Origin: Clostridiales bacterium
Lineage (GTDB): Bacteria > Bacillota > Clostridia > Oscillospirales > Oscillospiraceae
Direction of reading: 5' to 3'
DNA: 64,000 nt
NCBI GenBank assembly: GCA_014799475.1
Contig: JAAVHX010000024.1
Location: 31,555-95,554, forward strand
The translations under genes were made by a program, and so were the position numbers. Shown in pieces: positions 40,254 through 49,446 of this stretch (the stretch's first letter is position 1; every line of letters begins with the position of its first letter). Under the pieces are notes generated by a model that had not been told where the DNA came from, made no database searches, and was given only the letters and a program-made list of their open reading frames with translations.

Positions 40254-40259
40254 CCGATC

Positions 40260-41162
40260 ATGGTTTATACCGTTACCTTTAATCCCGCCCTGGACTATGT
40301 GGTCCGCATGAGCAGCTTTGAGGCCGGGGCGACCAACCGCACCGAGAGCGACGAGATCCAGTGGGGCGGCAAGGGCATCAACGTATCCACCGTCCTGCGC
40401 AACTTAGGGATCGACAACGTGGCCCTGGGCTTCCTGGCGGGTTTCACCGGCCAGGCCCTGGACCAGGGCCTGCGAAAGGTGGGCATCGCCACCGATTTCA
40501 TCTGGCTCCCCGAGGGGCTGACCCGCATCAACGTGAAGATCAAGGCGGGGCAGGAGACCGAGATCAACGGCATGGGCCCCGGCATTCCCGCCGCCGCCCT
40601 GGAGGAGCTGTTCGCCAAGCTGGACCGTCTGCAAAAGGGGGACGTGCTGGTGCTGGCGGGCTCCATCCCCGCCTCCCTGCCCGACGACGTGTACCAGCGC
40701 ATCCTGGCCCGGCTGGAGGGGCGGGACATCCTCACGGTGGTGGACGCCACCCGCGACCTGCTATGCGCGGTGCTGCCCTACCGCCCATTCCTCATCAAGC
40801 CCAACAACCACGAGCTGGGGGAGATCTTCGGCAGGGTGCTGACCACCGACGGGGAGATCGAGGACTGCGCCCGCAGGCTCCAGGAGCGGGGCGCCCGGAA
40901 CGTGCTGGTGTCCATGGCGGGGGCGGGGTCGCTCCTGCTGGACGAGACGGGGGCGGTCCACCGCCTGGGCGTGCCGAAGGGAAAGGTGGTCAACTCCGTG
41001 GGCGCGGGGGACTCCATGGTGGCCGGGTTCCTGGCCGGCTGGCTGGAGCACCGCGACTACGCCATGGCCCACCGCCTGGGCGCGGCCACCGGCTCCGCCA
41101 CCGCCTTCTCCGAGGGGCTGGCCGCCAAGGAGCAGGTGCTGGAGCTGCTGAACTCCTTCTGA
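40260..41162 (+). CDS. fruK: 1-phosphofructokinase
   Basis: MVYTVTFNPALDYVVRMSSFEAGATNRTESDEIQWGGKGINVSTVLRNLGIDNVALGFLAGFTG...VNSVGAGDSMVAGFLAGW. Confidence 0.95.
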   Translation: MVYTVTFNPALDYVVRMSSFEAGATNRTESDEIQWGGKGINVSTVLRNLGIDNVALGFLAGFTGQALDQGLRKVGIATDFIWLPEGLTRINVKIKAGQETEINGMGPGIPAAALEELFAKLDRLQKGDVLVLAGSIPASLPDDVYQRILARLEGRDILTVVDATRDLLCAVLPYRPFLIKPNNHELGEIFGRVLTTDGEIEDCARRLQERGARNVLVSMAGAGSLLLDETGAVHRLGVPKGKVVNSVGAGDSMVAGFLAGWLEHRDYAMAHRLGAATGSATAFSEGLAAKEQVLELLNSF

Positions 41163-41169
41163 ACATGAA

Positions 41170-41215
41170 AATAACCCCCGGCGGCCCGCAGGCCGCCGGG
41201 GGTTGATTTTTACTG
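41170..41215. terminator. Bidirectional terminator
   Basis: CCCCCGGCGGCCcgcaGGCCGCCGGGGGTTGATTTTT between convergent genes. Confidence 0.85.
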
Positions 41216-44200
41216 GGGAACCAATTCAAATTGGAAGCTGTCGGAGAGGACCTGGAAGCCTCCGCCCGTATAGCGGACGCTCCAATGGGCATACAGGGAC
41301 ACTCTGTCTGAGTATACTTTGCCCAGAGCCACCGGGGAGGACATATCGAAGTGGCCGCCGCGGAATATATACCCTGTGTAGGGGTATATCGTTTCCGGGG
41401 TGAAGGGGTGGGCAATGGCGACATCCGGATAGGAAGTGCCACCGCTGATGTACAGCGGCACTTGCACGGTCCTGCCCAGATAAGAGACAGTCAGCGCGGT
41501 ATAATCTTCCGCCATTTCCCAGGTGCGGCCCTGATCGAAGGCCGCGAATGTGGAACTGGGGTCGAAGGCAGAGGTCACCAGCTGGCCGGCTTCCCAATCA
41601 ACGATCATCATGAGCCCGTTTTGGAAGAAAGCGTGTTCAACGTGGCCGTCCCCGTCAAAATCCTCCGAGATCCCCGGCTCCCAGCTGCCCTGGGTGACGG
41701 CGGGCACGGGGTAGGCGGCGCCGTCCAGCTCACAGGTGAGCACCAGATACCCGTTAGACCAGCCGGATATAGCGTTGTCCAGGCCGTGCTCACAGGCCGT
41801 AGGGGCGGCGGAGGTGGTGGGGGAGGGCTCCGGCGAAGGGTCGGCGGCGGTGTCGTCAATTGGGCCGGTTTCATCCTGGTAGTCCATGACCAGCGCGTCC
41901 GCCTCCCGCACCCGCCACTGTGTCCCGTCGTAGCGCAGGGTGAAGCCGATGACGCCCACAGGCTTGCCGATCATGTAGTGGTCGGCATACCACGAATCGG
42001 GGCCTAAATCCACGTAGCCCAGCTCCTGCATGGTTTCGTCCGCCAGATAGAACTCAAAGTCGAAATAGTATTCGTTGGCGTCGTCCTTCAGATAGGACAG
42101 GTGGAACCCGTTGGCGTAGACGTGGGGATAGCCGTCCCGGATGTGTTCGTATCCGCCGTTGAAGAAGCCGTCAGGAAGGGTGCAGGAGCCGGAGACAAGG
42201 TGGCGGGAATAGTTCGGGTCGTCCATGCTCCCCTCCGTATGGGAGTAGGTGACGGTGAGGCCGCGGGTGTCCCTGTTGTAGGCGGCTACGTTGTTCTGGT
42301 TGAACCGCAGCAGGAGCTGCTGGGTGTTGTAGGTGGCGGCAAGGACGGGCGAGTTCCCCTCCCACTCGTACAGGTCGAGCTGGAGGAAGCCATTGAAATT
42401 GTAGGAGAAAACAACTTCGTTCTCGCCGTCGCCGTCAAAGTCACGGCAGTTGACGCCTGGGGCCTGCGCCGGGGTGACGAGGTTGTTCAGCCGGCTGGTG
42501 GAGCCGTTCCACTCCAGCCAGGGGATCTCCCCGTCCTGCAGCCACAGCTTGGCCTCGCCGGTGTCGGAGACGGGGTCAGTCTGGCTGACCAATTCCAGGT
42601 TGTCCGGGAGCCAGGGGGCCAGCACACCGTCGGTATAGGTATACCAGATTGGGTCGGGTTTGTCGCGTTGGGCGAAGCAGGCGGCATCAAATTCCTCCTG
42701 GGTGGCCCTTTGGCCGTCCACAAAATAGAGCTCGATGATGCCAAGTTCTTGGGCAGATTGGCACCAGGTGAAGTCATTGCTGACAGGTTCATTGCCGTTA
42801 AAGCTCATGGAGGCGTAGCCCCAGTCCGCCGCTCCGCTGCTCCAGTGGTAGGTGCCGTCCGCCTTGAGATCCCCACAGATGCGCGGGCCGTAGGCCCAGC
42901 CGTAAATGTCATCCCCCTGGCGGCGGAGGATCAGGTAGCCAATGTTGTTGAAGATCTCATAGGAGTCGTTGGGATCGCCCACGGGGTAGATGACCAATTC
43001 GTTGACGCCGTCCCGATCCATATCGACGATGGCCAGCTTGCCCATCTCAACCACCGCGTCGAGAAGTTGGTCGTCCCCGTAGTAGAACGATCTCAGGTCG
43101 TTAATGCCATATGCTTCATTGTTAAAGATGGAGGAGAAGGTTCGCTCCCCGTCCAGCAGCTCTTTCATCCAGGGGTCAAGCAGAGTGTCCGCGAAATCGA
43201 CCGGCTCCTGTGAGGAGGAGACGTTGGGGCTGGGATCGGCATTGGGATCGTCGTCCGGCGCTTTAGCCGCCACCGGGTCGGTGAGCAGGCACACCGCCGC
43301 CAGAATCGCCGCGATGACGCTGACCACCACGATCCACAGGGCGGGGCGGCGGTAGCGCAGCACGTTTTTGATGCGGCCCTTGGCGTTCCCCTCGTCAAAG
43401 GCCAGGGGGCAGGGGGCGGGCACCCGCCCGTTGGTGGCCAGGGCCAGCAGGGTGGCGGAGTAGTCGGCCTTGACCTTCGGGCCCAGGCGGCGGATAACGG
43501 CCTCGTCGCAGGCGGCCTCGATGTCCCGGCTCATGAGGATGTACGCCGCCCACACCGCGGGGTTGAACCAGTGGAGGGCCAGGGCCACCCAGCAAACCGG
43601 CTTGACAATGTGATCCAGGCGGCGCAGATGGGCCCGCTCATGGCAGAGGATGAACTGCCGGGGCTGGCCCGCCAGCCCGGCGGGCAGATAGATCCGGGGA
43701 CGGACAAAGCCCAGGATGAAGGGGGAGTTCACGGCGGGGTGCTCCCAGGCGCCGTCCTCGGCACGGATGGCGTCAAACAGACAGCGGCGCAGACGGAGAT
43801 AGGAGAACAGCGCGTAGAGCGTCAGGGAGGCCGCGCCCGCCAGCCACACCCCCGCCAGCACGGTCTGCCAAGGGGAGGGGGCCGGGGCCTCGGGCTGAGG
43901 AGCCGCGGGGGTCACGCCCTCGGGGATGGAGAGGGAAGGGGCGGCGGGATTGTTGGTCACGGGGGTGACCGTGCCATTTGCGGGCTGGTTTGGGGTGATA
44001 TTCTGCGCGGGGTTCTGGGGCTGGATCGGGGTGACAGGCTGTCCCGCCCCGGAGGGCTGATTCGGAAGGTGGATCTGCTGTTCCTGCCCGGGCAGGGCGT
44101 TGGGGACGATGGACAGCGGGCTCTCCAGCGACACCGGGATCAACAGCCGGGCGAACACCACCAGCCACAGCAGGCACAGCACCTGCCTGGGGGCCCGCTT

Positions 44201-44311
44201 TTTCAGCAGCAGCCGGAGGATCATGACCACGGCGGCGGCATAGGCGGCGGTGACGCTCATCTCCCACAGGGGGGCAAGCGATTGGAACAGGGCGTTCAAA
44301 AAGTCAAGCAT
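41210..44311 (-). CDS. Large M56 family metallopeptidase (BlaR1-like) with extended C-terminal domain
   Basis: SPFILGFVRPRIYLPAGLAGQPRQFILCHERAHLRRLDHIVKPVCWVALALHWFNPAVWAAYILMSRDIEAACDEAVIRRLG, followed by a long secreted-type region. Confidence 0.9.
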   Translation of the reverse strand: MLDFLNALFQSLAPLWEMSVTAAYAAAVVMILRLLLKKRAPRQVLCLLWLVVFARLLIPVSLESPLSIVPNALPGQEQQIHLPNQPSGAGQPVTPIQPQNPAQNITPNQPANGTVTPVTNNPAAPSLSIPEGVTPAAPQPEAPAPSPWQTVLAGVWLAGAASLTLYALFSYLRLRRCLFDAIRAEDGAWEHPAVNSPFILGFVRPRIYLPAGLAGQPRQFILCHERAHLRRLDHIVKPVCWVALALHWFNPAVWAAYILMSRDIEAACDEAVIRRLGPKVKADYSATLLALATNGRVPAPCPLAFDEGNAKGRIKNVLRYRRPALWIVVVSVIAAILAAVCLLTDPVAAKAPDDDPNADPSPNVSSSQEPVDFADTLLDPWMKELLDGERTFSSIFNNEAYGINDLRSFYYGDDQLLDAVVEMGKLAIVDMDRDGVNELVIYPVGDPNDSYEIFNNIGYLILRRQGDDIYGWAYGPRICGDLKADGTYHWSSGAADWGYASMSFNGNEPVSNDFTWCQSAQELGIIELYFVDGQRATQEEFDAACFAQRDKPDPIWYTYTDGVLAPWLPDNLELVSQTDPVSDTGEAKLWLQDGEIPWLEWNGSTSRLNNLVTPAQAPGVNCRDFDGDGENEVVFSYNFNGFLQLDLYEWEGNSPVLAATYNTQQLLLRFNQNNVAAYNRDTRGLTVTYSHTEGSMDDPNYSRHLVSGSCTLPDGFFNGGYEHIRDGYPHVYANGFHLSYLKDDANEYYFDFEFYLADETMQELGYVDLGPDSWYADHYMIGKPVGVIGFTLRYDGTQWRVREADALVMDYQDETGPIDDTAADPSPEPSPTTSAAPTACEHGLDNAISGWSNGYLVLTCELDGAAYPVPAVTQGSWEPGISEDFDGDGHVEHAFFQNGLMMIVDWEAGQLVTSAFDPSSTFAAFDQGRTWEMAEDYTALTVSYLGRTVQVPLYISGGTSYPDVAIAHPFTPETIYPYTGYIFRGGHFDMSSPVALGKVYSDRVSLYAHWSVRYTGGGFQVLSDSFQFELVPQ

Positions 44312-44678
44312 GGTGATCCCCCTCTCTGTAGCGGTCGATGATGGCCTTCAGCTCGTCGGCCTCGTCGTCGGAAATGGTGCGGCCCCCCATGAAGTGGGCC
44401 AGGAAGGAGGGCAGCGAGCCCTCAAAGGCGCGGTCCACCACCGCGCGGCTCTCCTCCCGGAGAATTTGCTCCTTGGGGATGGCGGCGGTGACCATGGCAT
44501 TTTCGTTGAGCAATATGCCCTTCTCCACCAGCTTTTTCAGCACGGTGTAGGTGGTGGACTTCTTCCAGCCCAGCTCCCGCTGGGACAGCTCCACCAGCTT
44601 TCCGGAGGGGAGGGGCTCGTGATCCCAGACAATACAGGCGAAGCGGTACTCGCCCTCGGCTAATCTCAGATGATCCAT
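44304..44678 (-). CDS. BlaI/MecI/CopY family transcriptional regulator
   Basis: MDHLRLAEGEYRFACIVWDHEPLPSGKLVELSQRELGWKKSTTYTVLKKLVEKGILLNENAMVTAAI. Confidence 0.93.
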   Translation of the reverse strand: MDHLRLAEGEYRFACIVWDHEPLPSGKLVELSQRELGWKKSTTYTVLKKLVEKGILLNENAMVTAAIPKEQILREESRAVVDRAFEGSLPSFLAHFMGGRTISDDEADELKAIIDRYREGDHHA

Positions 44679-44731
44679 TGGGGTTCCTCCTTAAGGGGCC
44701 GTCCCGGCGCGTCCGTCTGTGGAGCGGCCTG

Positions 44732-44788
44732 TTGGTCTACTGCTATCGACCTCAATGGCAGTCTATCACGATAGACCAACCCTGTCAA
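44732..44788 (-). promoter_or_regulatory. Promoter with two dyad operators (BlaI-type)
   Basis: On minus: TTGACA-N17-TAGACT; GTCTATCACGATAGAC (perfect dyad) and GGTCTACTGCTATCGACC. Confidence 0.65.
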
Positions 44789-44945
44789 CCCCTGATTTCC
44801 AAAATTCAGCAAATAATTTTTTATCTTGACAAAAAAGTCCCACAGGTGTCGGACATAGAAAACCGCGGGGTGTAAGATATTCGGCTTTGGGGCGCAGTAA
44901 TAGGTGAATCAAGCTTGATGGACTTTTTGACCGGGAGGTGGAGAG

Positions 44946-45497
44946 ATGGGGGATCAAGAGCTGCTGGACGCGCTGCGGCGCACGCCTGAGCAGGGCATGG
45001 CCGCCCTCATGGAGCAGTACGCGGGGCTGGTCTATGCCGTGGTGAAGCGCAGGCTGCCGGGGGACTTATTCTGCCCCGCCGATGTGGAGCTCTGCGCGGC
45101 GGACACGTTCAGCGAATTCTATCTGGATCTGGACAAATACGACCCGGGGAAGGGGAGCATCCGCTCCTGGCTGTGCGTGATCGCCAGGCACAACGCCCAG
45201 GATCTGGTGCGGCGGCGGTACCGCGAGACGGGGGTGATACCCCTGGACGGGGAGCTGGAAGCCGCCGCCGGGGTCGTGCTGGAGAGCGGCCTGGAGGAGC
45301 GGGAGCTGCGCCGGGCTGTGCTGGAAGCGGTGCGGGGCCTTGGGGAGCCGGACCGGGAGATCATCCTGCGCAAGTACTATCTGGGCGAGCGCACCCGGGA
45401 GATCGCGGCGCGGCTGGGGCTGACGGTTTCCAACGTGGACACCCGGGCGCACCGGGCCGTTGAAAAGCTGCGGGACAAGCTGAAGGAATGGGGGTAA
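44946..45497 (+). CDS. Sigma-70 family (ECF-type) RNA polymerase sigma factor
   Basis: FCPADVELCAADTFSEFYLDLDKYDPGKGSIRSWLCVIARHNAQDLVRRRYRE...REIILRKYYLGERTREIAARLGLTVSNVDTRAHRAVEKLRDKLKEWG. Confidence 0.93.
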   Translation: MGDQELLDALRRTPEQGMAALMEQYAGLVYAVVKRRLPGDLFCPADVELCAADTFSEFYLDLDKYDPGKGSIRSWLCVIARHNAQDLVRRRYRETGVIPLDGELEAAAGVVLESGLEERELRRAVLEAVRGLGEPDREIILRKYYLGERTREIAARLGLTVSNVDTRAHRAVEKLRDKLKEWG

Positions 45498-45502
45498 CCA
45501 CA

Positions 45503-47038
45503 GTGAAAAGAACGCTGACAGAATTGTTGGATGGGTGCGGGCCGGAGGAGCTGGACCGGCTGCTGCCCGAGGAATTTGACACGGCCCTGCCGGAGGGGGC
45601 CATGGAACGGATGAGGGAAAGGGCCTTTGAAAAAGCCTTCGGGCAGGCGCCGAACAAGAAGCGGACCCGGGTCCGTCCGTGGCTGCGCTGGGCGGCGGCG
45701 GCCTGCCTGGTGCTGGCGGTGGGGCTGGCCGGGGTGGCCTACGCCGCCGAGGCCAGGGAATACGGCGCGGCGGTGCGGTTTTTTGACGAGAATGGCCTGT
45801 CTATGGAGGGGCTGAGCCGGGAGGACGTGAAGGCGGTGTACCGGGACATCACCACCCAATGCTTCAGCTATGACAAGACGGCGGAGGTCATTGAGCGCGG
45901 CGTGCCCGGGGTGGAGATCTCCCAGCGGGAGCCCACGCCGGAGGAGCTGGCGGAGCTGTGGAACAGCAGGGACCCCAGCAAAAACCCCGCCGCGAGCCCG
46001 TGGGTGGAGCTGGACTACCGCGTGTTGATCGGGGACAGGTATGACGAGGAGCTGGGCTTCAACGTTTTTGAGCGGTGCTGGCTGAGCCGCTATCAGGACG
46101 GCGTCCAGGTCTGGCAGGCGGAGTTTGACCAATTCTGTGTGGATGGGTGGACCCCCGTGTCCGGGGCCACGGCGGTGTGGGGCTGTACCAGTACCTGGAG
46201 CAGCGAGGAGCCCATTGATACGTGGCTGGCCAGGGTGGACGACACCGGAAACGTACTGTGGGAGACCAAGCTGGACCACGGCTACAAGTGGGAGCATATC
46301 TCCGCCGTGATCGACAACGGGGACGGCACCTGGGCGGTGATCAGTTGGGGGGACTACGAGGTGATCTGCCTGTCGCAGTATTCCGATACCGGGGAGGAAT
46401 TGAGCTTTTGCAGGACCGAGATGGGCACATACAGCATCCGAAACGCCATCAGGCTGGGTGAGGACTATCTGCTCTGGCTGGAAAACTATATGAACGATGA
46501 CAAGTCGGAAAGGCTGGTGAAGATGGATCGAGAGGGCAGGGTGATCGACGGTTTCAGCTACGAGGGGAAGGACTGCGACTATTTCCTGAAGGATATGGCG
46601 GAGTTCAATGGCCGGGTGTACCTGTCCGCCTGCGCGGTCCCCAAACTGGAGGACGAGGAGTGCGGCGCCGAAGGCCGGTATGAGATCGCAGGCATTTTGG
46701 ACTATATCTTTGTCAATGATCTCATGGGTATCACCAGTGAGGAGCTGACCCCCCTGGTGCGGGACAACTACACGGCGGTGCTGCTGGTGTGCGACCCGGA
46801 AGGCGGCGCGCCGGAGACCTTCTACGCCATCAAGGGCTCCCTGGGGGCCGGGCTGACGGTGAATGAACAGGGGGAACTGGTCTGGGACGTGGAGAGCGTG
46901 GCGGAGACGTTTTTCTCCCCGGCCACCAGCTCGTTCACCATTGGCGGTACCAGCCAGGTGTTCCGCTATACCTTTGATCGGGCCGGCGTTTTGGTCAGCC
47001 AGGCAGATACTGGGGAGACGGTGCCTTACCGCCGCTGA
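45503..47038 (+). CDS. Putative membrane-anchored anti-sigma/sensor protein, co-transcribed with the ECF sigma factor
   Basis: Short cytoplasmic N-terminus, single TM (AAAACLVLAVGLAGVAYA), large extracellular domain; start next to the sigma gene stop. Confidence 0.55.
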   Translation: MKRTLTELLDGCGPEELDRLLPEEFDTALPEGAMERMRERAFEKAFGQAPNKKRTRVRPWLRWAAAACLVLAVGLAGVAYAAEAREYGAAVRFFDENGLSMEGLSREDVKAVYRDITTQCFSYDKTAEVIERGVPGVEISQREPTPEELAELWNSRDPSKNPAASPWVELDYRVLIGDRYDEELGFNVFERCWLSRYQDGVQVWQAEFDQFCVDGWTPVSGATAVWGCTSTWSSEEPIDTWLARVDDTGNVLWETKLDHGYKWEHISAVIDNGDGTWAVISWGDYEVICLSQYSDTGEELSFCRTEMGTYSIRNAIRLGEDYLLWLENYMNDDKSERLVKMDREGRVIDGFSYEGKDCDYFLKDMAEFNGRVYLSACAVPKLEDEECGAEGRYEIAGILDYIFVNDLMGITSEELTPLVRDNYTAVLLVCDPEGGAPETFYAIKGSLGAGLTVNEQGELVWDVESVAETFFSPATSSFTIGGTSQVFRYTFDRAGVLVSQADTGETVPYRR

Positions 47039-47065
47039 AGCCGGGTGGGAAGGTCAGACAGCGGC

Positions 47066-47100
47066 AAGGACAGCCCTGGGCGGTGCCCAGGGCTGTCCTC
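47066..47100. terminator. Bidirectional terminator between the anti-sigma gene and sigK
   Basis: GGACAGCCCTGGGcggtgCCCAGGGCTGTCC. Confidence 0.85.
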
Positions 47101-47591
47101 AGCTTTTTTCATATTCGAGTTTGAGCTTTTCCAGAGCTTTTTTTTCGATGCGGGATACATAGGACCGGGAGATGCCGCACAGCGACGCGATTTCCCGCTG
47201 GGTAAGGGGAGGACGGTTATCCAGCCCATACCGCAGGCGGATGATGTGGGCCTCCCGCCCGGTGAGGCAGGCGTCCACGCACCGGCGCACCTTGGCGCAG
47301 GCGTCCCGTAGATCCAGCTCCTCCAGCATGTTGTCGTCCACCCGCACCACGTCGATGAGGGACAGGGAGCCGTTTTCACCGTCGCCGTCCAGAGAATCCG
47401 ACAAGGACAGTTCCCCCTGGAGCTTGCGCTGGGCTCTGAAGTACATCAGGATCTCATTTTCGATGCACCGGCTGGCATAGGTAGCAAGCCGCACATTTTT
47501 GTCCGGCTTAAATGTGGACACCCCTTTGATCAGCCCGATGGTTCCAATGGAGATCAGGTCGTCCTGGTCGCCGTTGGGGGTGTAGTACTTT
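47099..47591 (-). CDS. sigK: sigK, 3' segment (sigma-K residues from KKYYTPNGDQDDL to the C-terminus); split gene
   Basis: KKYYTPNGDQDDLISIGTIGLIKGVSTFKPDKNVRLATYASRCIENEILMYFRAQRKLQGELSLSDSLDGDGENGSLSLIDVV...RLRYGLDNRPPLTQREIASLCGISRSYVSRIEKKALEKLKLEYEKS; no start codon or RBS at the 5' edge. Confidence 0.92.
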
Positions 47592-49221
47592 TTAGACGGT
47601 TGAAGCGGAAGGAAGAACTTGGCCGATGGAAAACGACCCCGGTGGGGTCGCCAAATTTCAGGTGGATATCCAGGTGTATTTCCTCTTTTGTGCTGCCTTT
47701 TTTGACGACTATATGGTCTAAAATCGTGGTCACCAGGGCGGAATTGATGCCGTTTTGGAAGGAGAGCTCCTGCTCTAAAGCTGCTCTGACTTCACCAAGC
47801 TGCTCAGTGGTTTTCCGTCCCTTTTCCGCTTCCGTTCGGAGCGCCGTCAAGCGGCCCTCCAACGCTTCGATTTGCTCATTGAAACCGTCATTGCGCTGCT
47901 TGAATTCCGCCATGGAGATGATGCCTTCAATGCTCATCTCCAGCAGACGGTCTTTTTTTGCCTGGATGACGGATATATCTTCCTGGACACGTTGGGTGTC
48001 CTGAGCGTAGTCGTGCTCGTCCGGGACAGACTGGATCATTTTTATCAGCGTGTCAATGATGGCCCGTTTGTCTTGGATCAGTTGGGTAAATATGTGGGCC
48101 ATGATCTGATCCAACTCTGTAGTCCGCAATTGGGGCGCGGAGCACCCCGCCCGTCCCCGGTTGCGGTACTCTCGGCATTGCCAGGTTTCTGTCTGGCCTT
48201 TGGAACTTTTGATCACCTGCCGGTGAAAACTGGTTCTGTGCTCTTCGCAGATAATTTTCCCGCTGTAGGGGTAGCGGTTGTGGAACTCGGCAGCACTCTG
48301 GTGGGACATCATCTGCTGGCTGCGGCGCTTGTAGAGTGCATTGGCCCGATTCCACAGCTCCTCGGACACGATGGCCGGGATAGATGGATCCGGATAGGTG
48401 ACCCACTCACTCTCGTCCAGGAAAATCTTTCGCTTGCTGCGGTAGTCCACAGTTTGACTTTTATTTGCGCAGTACCAGCCTTTGTATTTGGGGTTGCAGA
48501 GGATATGGCGGATAGTGAGCACATTGAAAGCATTGCCCTGGCGGCTGGTGAAACCCTCGTCATACAGGGTCTGAGAGATGCGCCGGATGCCCATCTGTTG
48601 ATTGGCGTAGAGCTCGAAGATTCGCTGTACCACTTGAGCCTCGGTTTCGTTGATCGTCAGCACGCAGTCCTTTTTGTCATAGCCCCACAGTTTGTCGTTC
48701 CCCAGTACGTGGCCATTTTTGATGGCCTGCCGAAAGCCAAATTTCAGTCGTTCCGACAGTTTGCGCACCTCGTCTTGGGCTACGCCCGCCATGACTACCA
48801 GACGAAACTCGCTGTCGCTGTCTAGAGTATTAATGTTGTCGTTCTGAAACAGCACCCCTACATCGTGTTCCAACAGCTCCTGGGTGTATTTGATGCTGTC
48901 CAGGGTGGAACGGGAAAAGCGGGATATCTCCTTCGTGATGATGAAGTCAAAGCGCCCCGCTTTGGCGTCCGTTATCATCCGATTGAAGCTATCCCGCTTT
49001 TTTGTGCTTGTCCCGCTGATTCCTTCGTCCACGTAGCCTTGGATGTAGGTCCAGTTTCGTTTTTCTTGGATGAACTGTGTGTAGTACTGCACCTGATTTT
49101 CCAAACTGTTAAGCTGCTCATCCTTGTCGGTGGAAACCCGGGCGTAGAAGGTCACCCGCAGGGGGAGGTCGAAAATGGTCTTTCCGTTGCGCATTTCATT
49201 GCGGATTCTAAGTATATTCAC
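47554..49221 (-). CDS. Large serine recombinase (SpoIVCA-like), adjacent to the attachment site
   Basis: RVTFYARVSTDKDEQLNSLENQVQYYTQFIQEK...GYVDEGISGTSTKKRDSFNRMITDAKAGRFDFIITKEISRFSRSTLDSI resolvase domain, recombinase domain, zinc ribbon, coiled coil; the last codons and stop lie in sigK DNA. Confidence 0.95.
   Translation of the reverse strand: MNILRIRNEMRNGKTIFDLPLRVTFYARVSTDKDEQLNSLENQVQYYTQFIQEKRNWTYIQGYVDEGISGTSTKKRDSFNRMITDAKAGRFDFIITKEISRFSRSTLDSIKYTQELLEHDVGVLFQNDNINTLDSDSEFRLVVMAGVAQDEVRKLSERLKFGFRQAIKNGHVLGNDKLWGYDKKDCVLTINETEAQVVQRIFELYANQQMGIRRISQTLYDEGFTSRQGNAFNVLTIRHILCNPKYKGWYCANKSQTVDYRSKRKIFLDESEWVTYPDPSIPAIVSEELWNRANALYKRRSQQMMSHQSAAEFHNRYPYSGKIICEEHRTSFHRQVIKSSKGQTETWQCREYRNRGRAGCSAPQLRTTELDQIMAHIFTQLIQDKRAIIDTLIKMIQSVPDEHDYAQDTQRVQEDISVIQAKKDRLLEMSIEGIISMAEFKQRNDGFNEQIEALEGRLTALRTEAEKGRKTTEQLGEVRAALEQELSFQNGINSALVTTILDHIVVKKGSTKEEIHLDIHLKFGDPTGVVFHRPSSSFRFNRLKSTTPPTATRTT
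47590..47612. other. Attachment site half (recombinase-proximal end)
   Basis: Plus strand TTTTAGACGGTTGAAGC; arm ACGGTTGAAGC 47596-47606. Confidence 0.75.
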
Positions 49222-49390
49222 GCTGTCCCGCCTCCTTTGTCAAGCACACAGGATACCTGAAAAGCGGGGGAATATCTATCACAGAATGTACCAAATCCAC
49301 CGCGTTTAAATAGGTGGTTTTCGACAAAAGACCTTGGTCGTGAACCGTGTCCAGAAGGACGCTCATCAGCTCTTGCTGTGCGCTTTCCAT
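49208..49390 (-). CDS. Small (60 aa) protein overlapping the recombinase start
   Basis: MESAQQELMSVLLDTVHDQGLLSKTTYLNAVDLVHSVIDIPPLFRYPVCLTKEAGQREYT; overlaps the next gene by 14 bp. Confidence 0.6.
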   Translation of the reverse strand: MESAQQELMSVLLDTVHDQGLLSKTTYLNAVDLVHSVIDIPPLFRYPVCLTKEAGQREYT

Positions 49391-49446
49391 GTTGCATCAC
49401 CTCGTTTTATGGATATGTGGGGACATAAAGGAAAATGCCGGATGCG

